A DNA stretch of 64,000 bases from Desulfothermus sp964427155 (GTDB taxonomy: Bacteria > Desulfobacterota > Desulfovibrionia > Desulfovibrionales > Desulfothermaceae): NCBI GenBank assembly GCA_964427155.1, contig CAYRSC010000005.1:11812-75811 (forward strand). The letters are read 5' to 3'. The first letter of the stretch is position 1, and each line of letters starts with the position of its first letter. Positions 42,670-50,717 of the stretch are shown here, in pieces. Position numbers and translations under genes: made by a program. The notes beneath the pieces are model-generated. The model did no database searches, had not been told where the DNA came from, and saw nothing but the letters and a program-made list of their open reading frames with translations.

Positions 42670-45303
42670 TTAATTTAGATTCAAAAAATTCTTTATAAAC
42701 TTATTTACAGCCCAATTTGCCCAGTTAGCATTGGAAGCAGTAATATGCCCATCTGCCTCAGGATAGACCAAAGTTCCATTGGGATATTGAACAGATGGAG
42801 ACATTAACACTGCATGAGGTAGCCAGTTATTATCACCGCTTCCCTTAAACATAAACCAATTATTATAGGTGGCTGGATAACCAGCTGCTGCATTTAATGG
42901 AAGATTATCAGGAGAATACACCTGATATGTATCGGGGTTATATCCCACCGCCACAGCCAGGGCCTCATTAGATACATTTGGAACCACTGTATCCATATAC
43001 ATATTTTGCAGCATGGTCTTTGCTTTTATATTATCACCCTCTACAAGTACAGATGGATCTGCAGGGTCTAAAAGCAGTTGCATGAGGTCCATGGTAACAA
43101 AATATTCAGTAGTATTTGGGGTAATACCAAGAGCATCTAGCATACTCCTTATTCCAGCATTTTTTGCCTGATCTATAAGTGCGGCAAAATTTGCACCTCC
43201 CACATTAAGTACTATTTTATTTATTAAATTAGAATTTAAAGACGTAGCAACAGAGCCTGTGATGGAACCCAGGGATAGTCCCACAAAATATATATTAGTA
43301 GGTGTGTCTGGAGTTCCATCTCCATTTAAATCAAATTTCCCATCTTTAAGATCAGTTAAGAACATTGCTATATCAAAATAAGATTGATAAAAGTTAATTC
43401 TATCCTGACCTATATTAGCAGTAAGATAATTAGCTCCAGAAGTAGCATTTGTACTCCTAGCCCCATGCTCTGGTAAATCCATAGAAATAATAGTAACATT
43501 TGGAATATTTGTTGCTAAAGCCAGTGCATCATTTTTACTTCCTCCAAGTCCATGTTGGAATACAATAACAGTTCCATTATACGCAGTTGCATTAAATATC
43601 TTATATGGCACCCATATAGGAGAAGGATTAGGTCCAAGTGTAGTTATATCAAAGGATACAAAGTGAGTGGCATTTACCACCGAATTTCCTTTTAATAAGG
43701 AAATGGCACTATTAATAGAATAATATTCTGAAGTGAAATTCCCTGTACCATTAATACTTACATTGTTAGCAGTTAAAAAGTCCTGGAGATCTTGATTATT
43801 GGCCAGTGCTGCCTTAATATATCCAAACTCTTGAAGAGTGAGGGTCTTGGAGGCTGTATAAAAGGTAAATAGTTCTAACACATCATTTCTAGAAATCCCG
43901 TAAGCAGAGAGGAGGGTAAATAAAGGAGCATATGCCTCCCTTACTGGTTCCAGGGCCTTGAGGTCCTCGTTCTCTATCTTGCTAGTGGACTTCAACAGAT
44001 CAAATACTGGAGAACCCACAAGGGTGCTATTAGTCCCTGCCAAGGTTATTCCTGATTTTACCACAACCACATACTGTTTTCCCAGATCAAGGGGTTCCAG
44101 AGGGAATATCTTTATATAATTTCCATCCTGCACCACCTTAATCGTATCATCATCCACATTTTCCAGATTTAAATTATTTTGAAGCTGGGCAAGTTGAGTG
44201 GCATTTAATCCTACAAGGACAGGTAAGATGCCGGAAAGAGTGGCATTTTGGGGAGGTACTCCTATGGCATTAAGGGCCTGGTATACAGCTCCCCCTAGAT
44301 TATCTGCCTTTATTAAAAAGATATTGTTTTTCAAAGTAGTAGCATTTAATTCAGTGGAATTGCTAAGAGGAATTGCAATAATAGAATTTGGGCTCAGGCC
44401 TTTGAGATGGAGCATATTAATAGCTTCATAAAGTTCTTTTGTAGATGGGTCTTCCACTGCAGTGGCGTTAAGTTGTACTTCTTTATTAGTGTTTGCCCAT
44501 ATAAGATCATTTGGAACAGGTATTATTTCATGGCCAGGATCAAAGGCGATACCCATAGAATTATAAACGACATTTGAAAGTTGTGGCAATACATCTTGTT
44601 CTTTTACAACATTATCTCCAATATTATTACATATAGCAGTTATGGTAGAATTAACAGAAGATATGGTACTGGTAGAGTTAAATGCCTTTTTTAATCCCTC
44701 ATTTACTGCACTTATAATTTCAGTATCCTGCCCAATATTTACACTGGCAAGTTTGTGAGCCACTACTGACATCACACTAATCTGCTTAGAGGCACTAAGT
44801 CCCATTTGATTTTTTAAATTATACATCACAGATTCTACTACCAGCGCAAGTTTCAATGCTCTCCCCTTTACTCCATTTGGGTTTGCTATATCTGTATCAT
44901 ACGGAATTCCCGCGGCAGAAATCGCTGCCTTTACGTCTGGATCAAGGGCCACAAGGGTGGTTAAGGGGGTAATATTTTTTGCAGTAGGAGGCGCCAACAA
45001 AGGAAGTGCCGTGGCATTAGTTGAAGCTACTATCCCTCCTGTAACACATAATAATCCCCCTGCATTATCAGGGATCTGGAGGGTAAAACTCCCATCTGCT
45101 GCAGTTTTAGTAGAAGGCTCCCCTGGGTCACATACCCGGTTTCCATTTTCATCCACACACACAGTGGCATTTGCCACATAACTTTGAATAACCTTTCCCG
45201 AAACCAGCAGCGAGGTATTATTCTCCCCTGCCCCGCTACAGCCAGCTATGGCAAATAATAATGCTATCCACAAGGCAAAACACCCCTTTGCAAATCTAAT
45301 CAT
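42670..45303 (-). CDS. VolA/Pla-1-like surface lipoprotein lipase
   Basis: The 877-residue protein (ATG 45303, GGAGG 5 bases upstream; GTG 45309 overlaps that site) has a lipoprotein signal with lipobox IAGC (Cys22). A carboxypeptidase-regulatory-like region with an acidic loop (DENGNRVCDPGE, about 48-60) follows, then a long Asn/Thr-rich extracellular-type region, and a C-terminal alpha/beta-hydrolase with nucleophile Ser677 in GLSLG. This matches the layout of Vibrio VolA and Pla-1/cef lipases, which release fatty acids for FadL. The adjacent fadL gene strengthens the call. Substrate (lysophospholipid, triglyceride or other ester) is not visible. Confidence 0.82.
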   Translation of the reverse strand: MIRFAKGCFALWIALLFAIAGCSGAGENNTSLLVSGKVIQSYVANATVCVDENGNRVCDPGEPSTKTAADGSFTLQIPDNAGGLLCVTGGIVASTNATALPLLAPPTAKNITPLTTLVALDPDVKAAISAAGIPYDTDIANPNGVKGRALKLALVVESVMYNLKNQMGLSASKQISVMSVVAHKLASVNIGQDTEIISAVNEGLKKAFNSTSTISSVNSTITAICNNIGDNVVKEQDVLPQLSNVVYNSMGIAFDPGHEIIPVPNDLIWANTNKEVQLNATAVEDPSTKELYEAINMLHLKGLSPNSIIAIPLSNSTELNATTLKNNIFLIKADNLGGAVYQALNAIGVPPQNATLSGILPVLVGLNATQLAQLQNNLNLENVDDDTIKVVQDGNYIKIFPLEPLDLGKQYVVVVKSGITLAGTNSTLVGSPVFDLLKSTSKIENEDLKALEPVREAYAPLFTLLSAYGISRNDVLELFTFYTASKTLTLQEFGYIKAALANNQDLQDFLTANNVSINGTGNFTSEYYSINSAISLLKGNSVVNATHFVSFDITTLGPNPSPIWVPYKIFNATAYNGTVIVFQHGLGGSKNDALALATNIPNVTIISMDLPEHGARSTNATSGANYLTANIGQDRINFYQSYFDIAMFLTDLKDGKFDLNGDGTPDTPTNIYFVGLSLGSITGSVATSLNSNLINKIVLNVGGANFAALIDQAKNAGIRSMLDALGITPNTTEYFVTMDLMQLLLDPADPSVLVEGDNIKAKTMLQNMYMDTVVPNVSNEALAVAVGYNPDTYQVYSPDNLPLNAAAGYPATYNNWFMFKGSGDNNWLPHAVLMSPSVQYPNGTLVYPEADGHITASNANWANWAVNKFIKNFLNLN

Positions 45304-45358
45304 GAACACCTCCTTATTAAATGGTTGGTTAGTAAGTACATAATTTAAATTAGCTCTT

Positions 45359-45388
45359 TTTTTACCTTAAAAAAAGTCCGCATGTCAA
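45359..45388 (-). promoter_or_regulatory. Putative promoter of the lipase-fadL operon
   Basis: On the minus strand TTGACA (45388-45383), an 18-base spacer and TAAAAA (45364-45359) lie about 55 bases before the lipase start. The leader includes TTACTAACCAACC (45333-45321 region), which could be a half-operator, though no symmetric partner is seen. Confidence 0.4.
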
Positions 45389-45520
45389 GATAGGGGGCTT
45401 ATTTAAGGCAGGAAAAAGGTGCACATTGACACATCTTCTCTTTACTTATAAAGGGAAGGAAGAACCTCTCAATAAAATTAATAAAATAACCTTAATTATT
45501 TTTTAGTGAGGAGGAAAGTC

Positions 45521-45937
45521 ATGGTAGAGCAGACCCTTTCAATCATCAAACCTGATGCAGTGGAGAGGAACCTTATAGGGGAAATCCTTGGGAGGATAGA
45601 AAAGGCGGGTCTCAAGATAAAGGCCCTTAAGATGATTCATCTTACAAAGAAGCAGGCTGAGGGATTTTATTCTGTCCACAGGGAAAAACCCTTTTTTGAC
45701 AGTCTCACCTCCTTTATGTGTAGTGGACCCATTGTTGTGGCTATATTGGAGGGAGAAGATGCTATTGTGAGGTATAGGGAACTTATGGGGGCCACCAATC
45801 CGTTGGAGGCAAAGGAAGGTACCATAAGAAAGGATTTTGCACTGGACATTGAGAAAAATTCAGTGCATGGCTCAGATAGTAAAGAAAACGCAAAAAAAGA
45901 GATTGCCTACTTTTTTAATAAACTGGAGGTGGTTTAG
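45521..45937 (+). CDS. ndk: Nucleoside diphosphate kinase
   Basis: The 138-residue enzyme exchanges gamma-phosphates between nucleoside triphosphates and diphosphates. It starts MVEQTLSIIKPDAVERN, has REKPFFDSLTSFMCSGP, the segment RELMGATNPLEA, and the active-site His in NSVHGSDS near residue 117. ATG 45521 is preceded by GAGGAGG; the in-frame GTG at 45506 lies within the ribosome-binding region. proC follows after 3 bases. Confidence 0.97.
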   Translation: MVEQTLSIIKPDAVERNLIGEILGRIEKAGLKIKALKMIHLTKKQAEGFYSVHREKPFFDSLTSFMCSGPIVVAILEGEDAIVRYRELMGATNPLEAKEGTIRKDFALDIEKNSVHGSDSKENAKKEIAYFFNKLEVV

Positions 45938-45940
45938 GTA

Positions 45941-46732
45941 ATGCTATCACTTGGAGTAATTGGCACTGGCAATATGGGAAGTGCCCTCATAAGGGGTTGG
46001 AGCAAACGGAAGGATATATACATCCTGGCCTATGACCTGGATAGGGAAAGATTAAAAAGGGTGGAAAAATCCTGTAACATCCAGAGCAGTGAGTCTCCCC
46101 AGGAGGTAATAGAGAAATCCACCCATGTGGTACTTGCCATAAAACCAGGACAGGTAAAAGAATTTCTCAACTCTCATGGTGAAAAATTTACTAAAGAAAA
46201 GTGTCTCATCTCTATCTGTGCAGGAATCTCGTTAGATAAGTTAAAAAAATGGGCACCCCTTCTCACCCATATAGTAAGGGTTATGCCCAACACCCCCGCC
46301 CTGGTAGGAAAGGGGTTATTTGCAATGTGTTTTTCAAAAAAGACCTCCCAGGAACACCGAGAAATAGCAGTGGGGCTCTTCAAGGAATTGGGAGAGGTAT
46401 ATCTCTTGGAGGAAAGACTCTTTGACGGATATACAGGGCTCATAGGGTCTGGTCCTGCTTATGTGGCCTATTTTATGGAAGCAATGATAGATGCTGGTGT
46501 AAAACTTGGTCTTTCCCGGGATAGGGCCCTCTCTATGGTAATAGGTCTCTTTGAAGGAACCACCCATCTTATAAAAGAACTAAGCATCTCCCCTTCCCTC
46601 ATCAGAGAAATGGTTACATCACCTGGGGGCACCACCATATGGGGGCTTTCCCACTTTGATAAATGTGCCCTTAAGGGGCATATCATGGAAGGAATAGAGA
46701 TGGCTGCCCAAAGAAGCAAGGAACTGGGATGA
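45941..46732 (+). CDS. proC: Pyrroline-5-carboxylate reductase
   Basis: The 263-residue enzyme makes the last step of proline synthesis, reducing pyrroline-5-carboxylate with NAD(P)H. The Rossmann start is LGVIGTGNMGSALIRGW; RVMPNTPALVGKG (near 112), the LIGSGPAYVAYFMEAM segment (near 167) and VTSPGGTTIWGL (near 227) are family signatures. It is slightly short of the usual 270 residues but complete. It is co-transcribed with ndk. Confidence 0.95.
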   Translation: MLSLGVIGTGNMGSALIRGWSKRKDIYILAYDLDRERLKRVEKSCNIQSSESPQEVIEKSTHVVLAIKPGQVKEFLNSHGEKFTKEKCLISICAGISLDKLKKWAPLLTHIVRVMPNTPALVGKGLFAMCFSKKTSQEHREIAVGLFKELGEVYLLEERLFDGYTGLIGSGPAYVAYFMEAMIDAGVKLGLSRDRALSMVIGLFEGTTHLIKELSISPSLIREMVTSPGGTTIWGLSHFDKCALKGHIMEGIEMAAQRSKELG

Positions 46733-46734
46733 GA

Positions 46735-46784
46735 AGAAATGGGTCATTCTCCCTTTAATAAGGGCAAAATAACACACCATTTCT
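46735..46784. other. Nested inverted repeats after proC
   Basis: AGAAATGG (46735-46742) pairs with CCATTTCT (46777-46784) and encloses a smaller CCCTT...AAGGG stem. The transcript could fold into a branched hairpin just after the proC stop. The function is unknown; an RNA 3'-end structure is possible. Confidence 0.35.
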
Positions 46785-46800
46785 AAAGGAGAGAGACTAA

Positions 46801-46834
46801 GGAAGCGGCTGAAGAGGGGTCTTACGCCGCTTCC
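46801..46834. terminator. Hairpin between convergent proC and acyl-CoA synthetase genes
   Basis: The 9-bp GGAAGCGGC/GCCGCTTCC stem continues through a 2x2 internal loop into AAGA-GGGG-TCTT. A T tract occurs only about 22 bases further on (46855-46862), so it is an imperfect intrinsic terminator for proC, or a shared 3'-end barrier. Confidence 0.45.
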
Positions 46835-46861
46835 CCCTCATCTCTCCAGGTGGGCCTTTTT

Positions 46862-48508
46862 TTAAGAATAGGCCTTTCTAATCTCCTTTTTATTTATTTT
46901 CCCCACACTGGTCTTTGGAATACTCTTTACTATCTCTATCCTATCAGGTACTCCATACTTGGGGATGGTTCCCTCCTCCACAAACTTCTTAAAGAAGTCT
47001 TTGAGTTCCTCTCCTGAGACCTTTCCCTCATACTCCTTATGTAAGACCACAAGGGCAAGGGGTCGCTCTCCCCATTTTTCATCTGGGACCCCCACCACTG
47101 CCACCTCACTTACCGCCTCATGCTGGCTGAGTATATCCTCCAGTTCCAGGGAAGATATCCACTCCCCTCCTGTCTTTATGACATCCTTCAACCTATCTGT
47201 GATCTTAAGATACCCTTCCTCGTCTATATATCCTATATCCCCGGTGTGTAACCATCCCCCTTCCCAGAGGGCCTCACTCTTTTCCGGATCCTTGAGGTAT
47301 CCTTGAGTAAGCCAGGGAGACCTTACCACGATCTCACCAGTGGACTTACCATCATGGGGAAGAGGATTGCCCAGGGGGTCTATAATTTCTAACAGGACAT
47401 TTGGAACGGGGATACCAGTCTTGCATCTAATGGGAACCTGTTTGTCCAGGTCCCATTCCCACATATGAGGCTTTAATATAGCGGCTGTTAAAAGGGGACA
47501 GGTCTCTGACATCCCATAGGCAGAAATTATATTGATCTTATGCTTAAGGGCCTCTCTACATAATCCCTGGGGAAGAGCAGAACCACCAATCACCACCTTC
47601 CACCTGGAAAGGTCCAATTGATTTATAATGGGACTGGTAACCAGCATGTGGATGATAGTGGGAACACAATGGGAAAAGGTTACCTTCTCCCTCACAATAA
47701 GCTTTAATATCATTTCCGGGTCATACCTTCCAGGATATACCTGTTTTGCACATAACCAGGTGAACATATAGGGTAAGCCCCAAGCATGCACATGAAACAT
47801 GGGAGTAAGCGGCATATACACATCTCCATTATCTAGCCGAAGGGAACCCGCCATGGTACAGAGGGAAGAGATGAGACCATAGGTATGGAGAACTATCTGA
47901 CGATGACTGTAATACACCCCCTTTGGTAACCCTGTGGTACCAGTAGTATAAAAAGTGGTGGCCATGGTGTTTTCATCCAGGTCAGGAAAGTCGTAGTGGG
48001 TGGGCTGAGTTTTTAACAGGGCCTCATATTCTCCACATACATCCAGACCAGTGGAGGGAAGATCTCCCTCATCTGTGAGAAGGATTATCTTCTTTACTGT
48101 CTTCAACTGGTCCTTTACTGAGTCTAATAAGGGAAGAAACTCAGAATTTACCAGCAGGACCTTATCCTCTGCATGATTTATGGTGTAGGCTAGCTGTTCA
48201 GGGGAAAGCCGTATATTTATGGTATGTAGCACCGCCCCCATCATGGGAATAGCAAAAAAACACTCCAGATAACGATGACTATCCCAGTCCATTACTGCCA
48301 CCACATCACCCTCTTCAACCCCTTGAGAACGTAACATATTGGCCAACCTGGACACCCTCTCCCCAAAATCCCTGTAGGTATATCTCACCTTATCCCGATA
48401 AATTATCTCCTGGTCCGGATTAAAGGTAAGAGGAAACCTTAACATATGCTTTATTAAAAGGGGAAAAGAATACGCAGATGGAGTCTTTTCTATTTTCCTT
48501 GCAGGCAT
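46862..48508 (-). CDS. Long/medium-chain fatty acid-CoA ligase (AMP-forming)
   Basis: The 548-residue adenylate-forming enzyme activates carboxylic acids to acyl-CoA with ATP. The P-loop is YTTGTTGLPKGV near 190, SAYGMSETCP near 332, then WLHTGDIGYIDEEGYL near 417 and RLKDVIKTGGEWISSLELE near 437, with the catalytic Lys in KTSVGKINKKEIRKAY at the C-terminus. ATG 48508 follows GGGAGG; the ORF opens slightly earlier at a GTG in that site. It fits the lipase-FadL-acyl-CoA dehydrogenase theme nearby. Chain-length preference is unknown. Confidence 0.92.
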   Translation of the reverse strand: MPARKIEKTPSAYSFPLLIKHMLRFPLTFNPDQEIIYRDKVRYTYRDFGERVSRLANMLRSQGVEEGDVVAVMDWDSHRYLECFFAIPMMGAVLHTINIRLSPEQLAYTINHAEDKVLLVNSEFLPLLDSVKDQLKTVKKIILLTDEGDLPSTGLDVCGEYEALLKTQPTHYDFPDLDENTMATTFYTTGTTGLPKGVYYSHRQIVLHTYGLISSLCTMAGSLRLDNGDVYMPLTPMFHVHAWGLPYMFTWLCAKQVYPGRYDPEMILKLIVREKVTFSHCVPTIIHMLVTSPIINQLDLSRWKVVIGGSALPQGLCREALKHKINIISAYGMSETCPLLTAAILKPHMWEWDLDKQVPIRCKTGIPVPNVLLEIIDPLGNPLPHDGKSTGEIVVRSPWLTQGYLKDPEKSEALWEGGWLHTGDIGYIDEEGYLKITDRLKDVIKTGGEWISSLELEDILSQHEAVSEVAVVGVPDEKWGERPLALVVLHKEYEGKVSGEELKDFFKKFVEEGTIPKYGVPDRIEIVKSIPKTSVGKINKKEIRKAYS

Positions 48509-48740
48509 AACCACCTCCCTTTGTTGTTGTTAACGCAATTTTTATCCTGGGTTACCTTCTGGCAAGTTAAACAATTTTAGTATAGCTACACTTTAATGCC
48601 TACATTTAACACAGAAAAGGCCCAGGAGCAATTACTTTATAGTTTTATCCCCTTTTCCACTTTCCCTTCTATTTATTGACTTTTCAGGTCTTCATTTCTA
48701 CCATAAATTATATAACAAGAGAAAAGGACTCAAAAAGGCC

Positions 48741-50492
48741 ATGGAAAGTCAAAGAATCCTGGAGAATGACATCATATTTAAGATAGCCTTTCACTCCCTC
48801 TCCATGGGGGTAGTGATATTAGATGCAGACTCAAAGATAGTATTTATAAACGAAGAGGCCAAAAAGATACTTGAGCTGGAAGGTGCCTCTACTCCCTACT
48901 ATCTCTCCCAGATAAATCCCCGGGCATGGGAAGAGATAAAGCAGATATTCTCAACAGGCAAACCCCAGGTGGGAAAGAGGACCCAAAGAGAAGGAAGTCC
49001 CCTTTTTGTACAGAGGTATCCATTAAAATATAAAGAAAAGATTGTTGGAGTAATTAGCCTCTTTCAAAAATTTTCTGAGATGGAGAAATTATCTCCCCAG
49101 ATGGAATCTTACCAGAAGATAGTCAAGCAGTTAAATACCATTATTGAGTCGGTGTATGACGGGCTCTACATCACAGATGGAAGGGGAATAACCATAAGGG
49201 TCAATTCTTCCTGGGAAAGGATAACGGGTCTGCGACCAGAAGATGTTTTGGGTAAGGATACGCTGGAACTGGAAAAAAAGGGATATGTTTCCAAGTTCGT
49301 AACCCCCCTTGTCCTCAAAGAAAAGACCCCCATATCTATCCAGGCAAGGACAGTAACCAATAGAGATGTGCTGGTTACAGGTAACCCAGTGCTGGGAAAG
49401 GATGGTAAGGTGGAAATGGTGGTAACAACTGTAAGAGACCTCTCTGAGATGAGAAGGCTATCCCGGGAGTTAAACGAGGCAAAAAGGCTGGTGAAACACT
49501 ATAAGACAAAAATGGAACGGCTTAAAAAACAACTCTCGTCTCCCCCTGAGGTGGTGATGGAATCAAAGGTGATGCAAGAGATCCTAGAGCTGTGTTCCCA
49601 GGTGGCCTCCACTTCTGCCCCCATATTAATCACAGGAGAAACCGGCGTGGGAAAAGAGATTATAGCCAGGATAATCCACGAGAGGTCTCCTCTCTCCATG
49701 AGTGGACCTTTCTTAAAAATAAACTGTAGCACCATCCCGGAAAACCTTTTGGAGGCCGAACTCTTTGGGTACGAAAAAGGGGCATTTACAGGGGCCAACA
49801 AATCCGGCAAACCAGGACTTTTTGAGATGGCAAACAAGGGGACCTTGGTACTGGACGAGATAGCTGAACTTCCCCTTTCCCTCCAGGCAAAACTCTTAAC
49901 AGTGCTCCAGGACTATGAAATAAAGAGACTGGGAGGGCTTAAGAGGAGAAAGATTGATGTACGTTTCATCTGCGTAACCAACAAGGACCTTAAACAAATG
50001 GTAAAACAGGGAACATTCAGAGAGGACCTCTACTTCAGGATAAATGTGATCCCCATTCACGTTCCCCCCTTAAGGGAAAGAAAGGAAGATATTGTCCCCC
50101 TCATTCATTTCTTTCTAAAAAAATTCAATGAAAAATATAAAAAACACAGGGCCATCCAACATGAGGTGGTGGATGCCCTCCTATCCTACAAGTGGCCAGG
50201 GAACGTGCGGGAGCTAAAAAATCTCATGGAACGCCTTGTGATAATGTCCAGAGACAATACCATCTCTCTCTCTGACCTTCCAGGGGATATCAAAGAGAGC
50301 CTCTTCCAGCTCCCCTTAAAAGATCGCCTTTCCCTGAAAGAGATGGTCCAACATTTTGAAATAGAAGTCATAAAAAACACCATCAAGAGGACAGGAAGCA
50401 TAGAGAATGCCGCCCTTCGCCTCAGGGTAAATCCTTCCACTCTTTACCGGAAGTTGCAAAAATACAAAAAATTGTTGCAAAATTGCAATTAA
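48741..50492 (+). CDS. Sigma-54-dependent transcriptional activator with two PAS domains
   Basis: The 583-residue activator has two PAS domains (about 12-110 and 130-235), a short coiled coil, and an AAA+ domain with Walker A GETGVGKE (299-306), the sigma-54 contact loop GAFTGA (347-352) and Walker B GTLVLDEIAEL (near 370). A C-terminal Fis-type helix-turn-helix (NAALRLRVNPSTLYRKLQKYKK) follows. There is no receiver domain, so it senses a ligand or redox signal through PAS. It lies directly upstream of the glutaryl-CoA dehydrogenase/CoA-transferase/TRAP operon, which has a plausible -24/-12 promoter, so it probably controls it. Confidence 0.95.
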   Translation: MESQRILENDIIFKIAFHSLSMGVVILDADSKIVFINEEAKKILELEGASTPYYLSQINPRAWEEIKQIFSTGKPQVGKRTQREGSPLFVQRYPLKYKEKIVGVISLFQKFSEMEKLSPQMESYQKIVKQLNTIIESVYDGLYITDGRGITIRVNSSWERITGLRPEDVLGKDTLELEKKGYVSKFVTPLVLKEKTPISIQARTVTNRDVLVTGNPVLGKDGKVEMVVTTVRDLSEMRRLSRELNEAKRLVKHYKTKMERLKKQLSSPPEVVMESKVMQEILELCSQVASTSAPILITGETGVGKEIIARIIHERSPLSMSGPFLKINCSTIPENLLEAELFGYEKGAFTGANKSGKPGLFEMANKGTLVLDEIAELPLSLQAKLLTVLQDYEIKRLGGLKRRKIDVRFICVTNKDLKQMVKQGTFREDLYFRINVIPIHVPPLRERKEDIVPLIHFFLKKFNEKYKKHRAIQHEVVDALLSYKWPGNVRELKNLMERLVIMSRDNTISLSDLPGDIKESLFQLPLKDRLSLKEMVQHFEIEVIKNTIKRTGSIENAALRLRVNPSTLYRKLQKYKKLLQNCN

Positions 50493-50523
50493 TAACTTCT
50501 TAAATTTATTTTCTTTTTTCTCT

Positions 50524-50545
50524 TTTTCTCACTTTCCTGAGAAAA
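50524..50545. promoter_or_regulatory. Possible upstream activator site
   Basis: TTTTCTCA-CTTTCC-TGAGAAAA is a perfect 8-bp inverted repeat. Its centre is about 140 bases before the transcription start predicted from the -24/-12 element, the usual distance for binding sites of sigma-54 activators. An alternative is a weak terminator of the regulator gene, but no U tract follows. Confidence 0.4.
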
Positions 50546-50650
50546 GGCAAGGGGGCTTTTAAAATTTTGATCTTTCCTCTTGTGTCACAATGTACTTATT
50601 TTATTGATAAGATACCTGTTTTCCCCCTTTTTTCTCTTCTTGCTTTCCAA

Positions 50651-50664
50651 GGAATAACTTTTGC
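50651..50664 (+). promoter_or_regulatory. Putative sigma-54 (-24/-12) promoter
   Basis: GG at 50651-50652 and GC at 50663-50664 are separated by exactly 10 bases (AGGAATAACTTTTGCTT), with a good TTTGCTT -12 element but a poor -24 beyond the GG. Transcription would start near 50675, 43 bases before the dehydrogenase ATG. Confidence 0.5.
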
Positions 50665-50717
50665 TTAAAGAAAGAAATGTCGTTTAGGCAGAAAAAAATA
50701 AATAAGGAGGAATAAAT

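Noticed and set aside
50580..50590. Small palindrome TTGTG-T-CACAA in the sigma-54 promoter region
   Set aside because: Arms of only 5 bp are expected by chance, and the sequence does not match the spaced FNR or Rex operator patterns.
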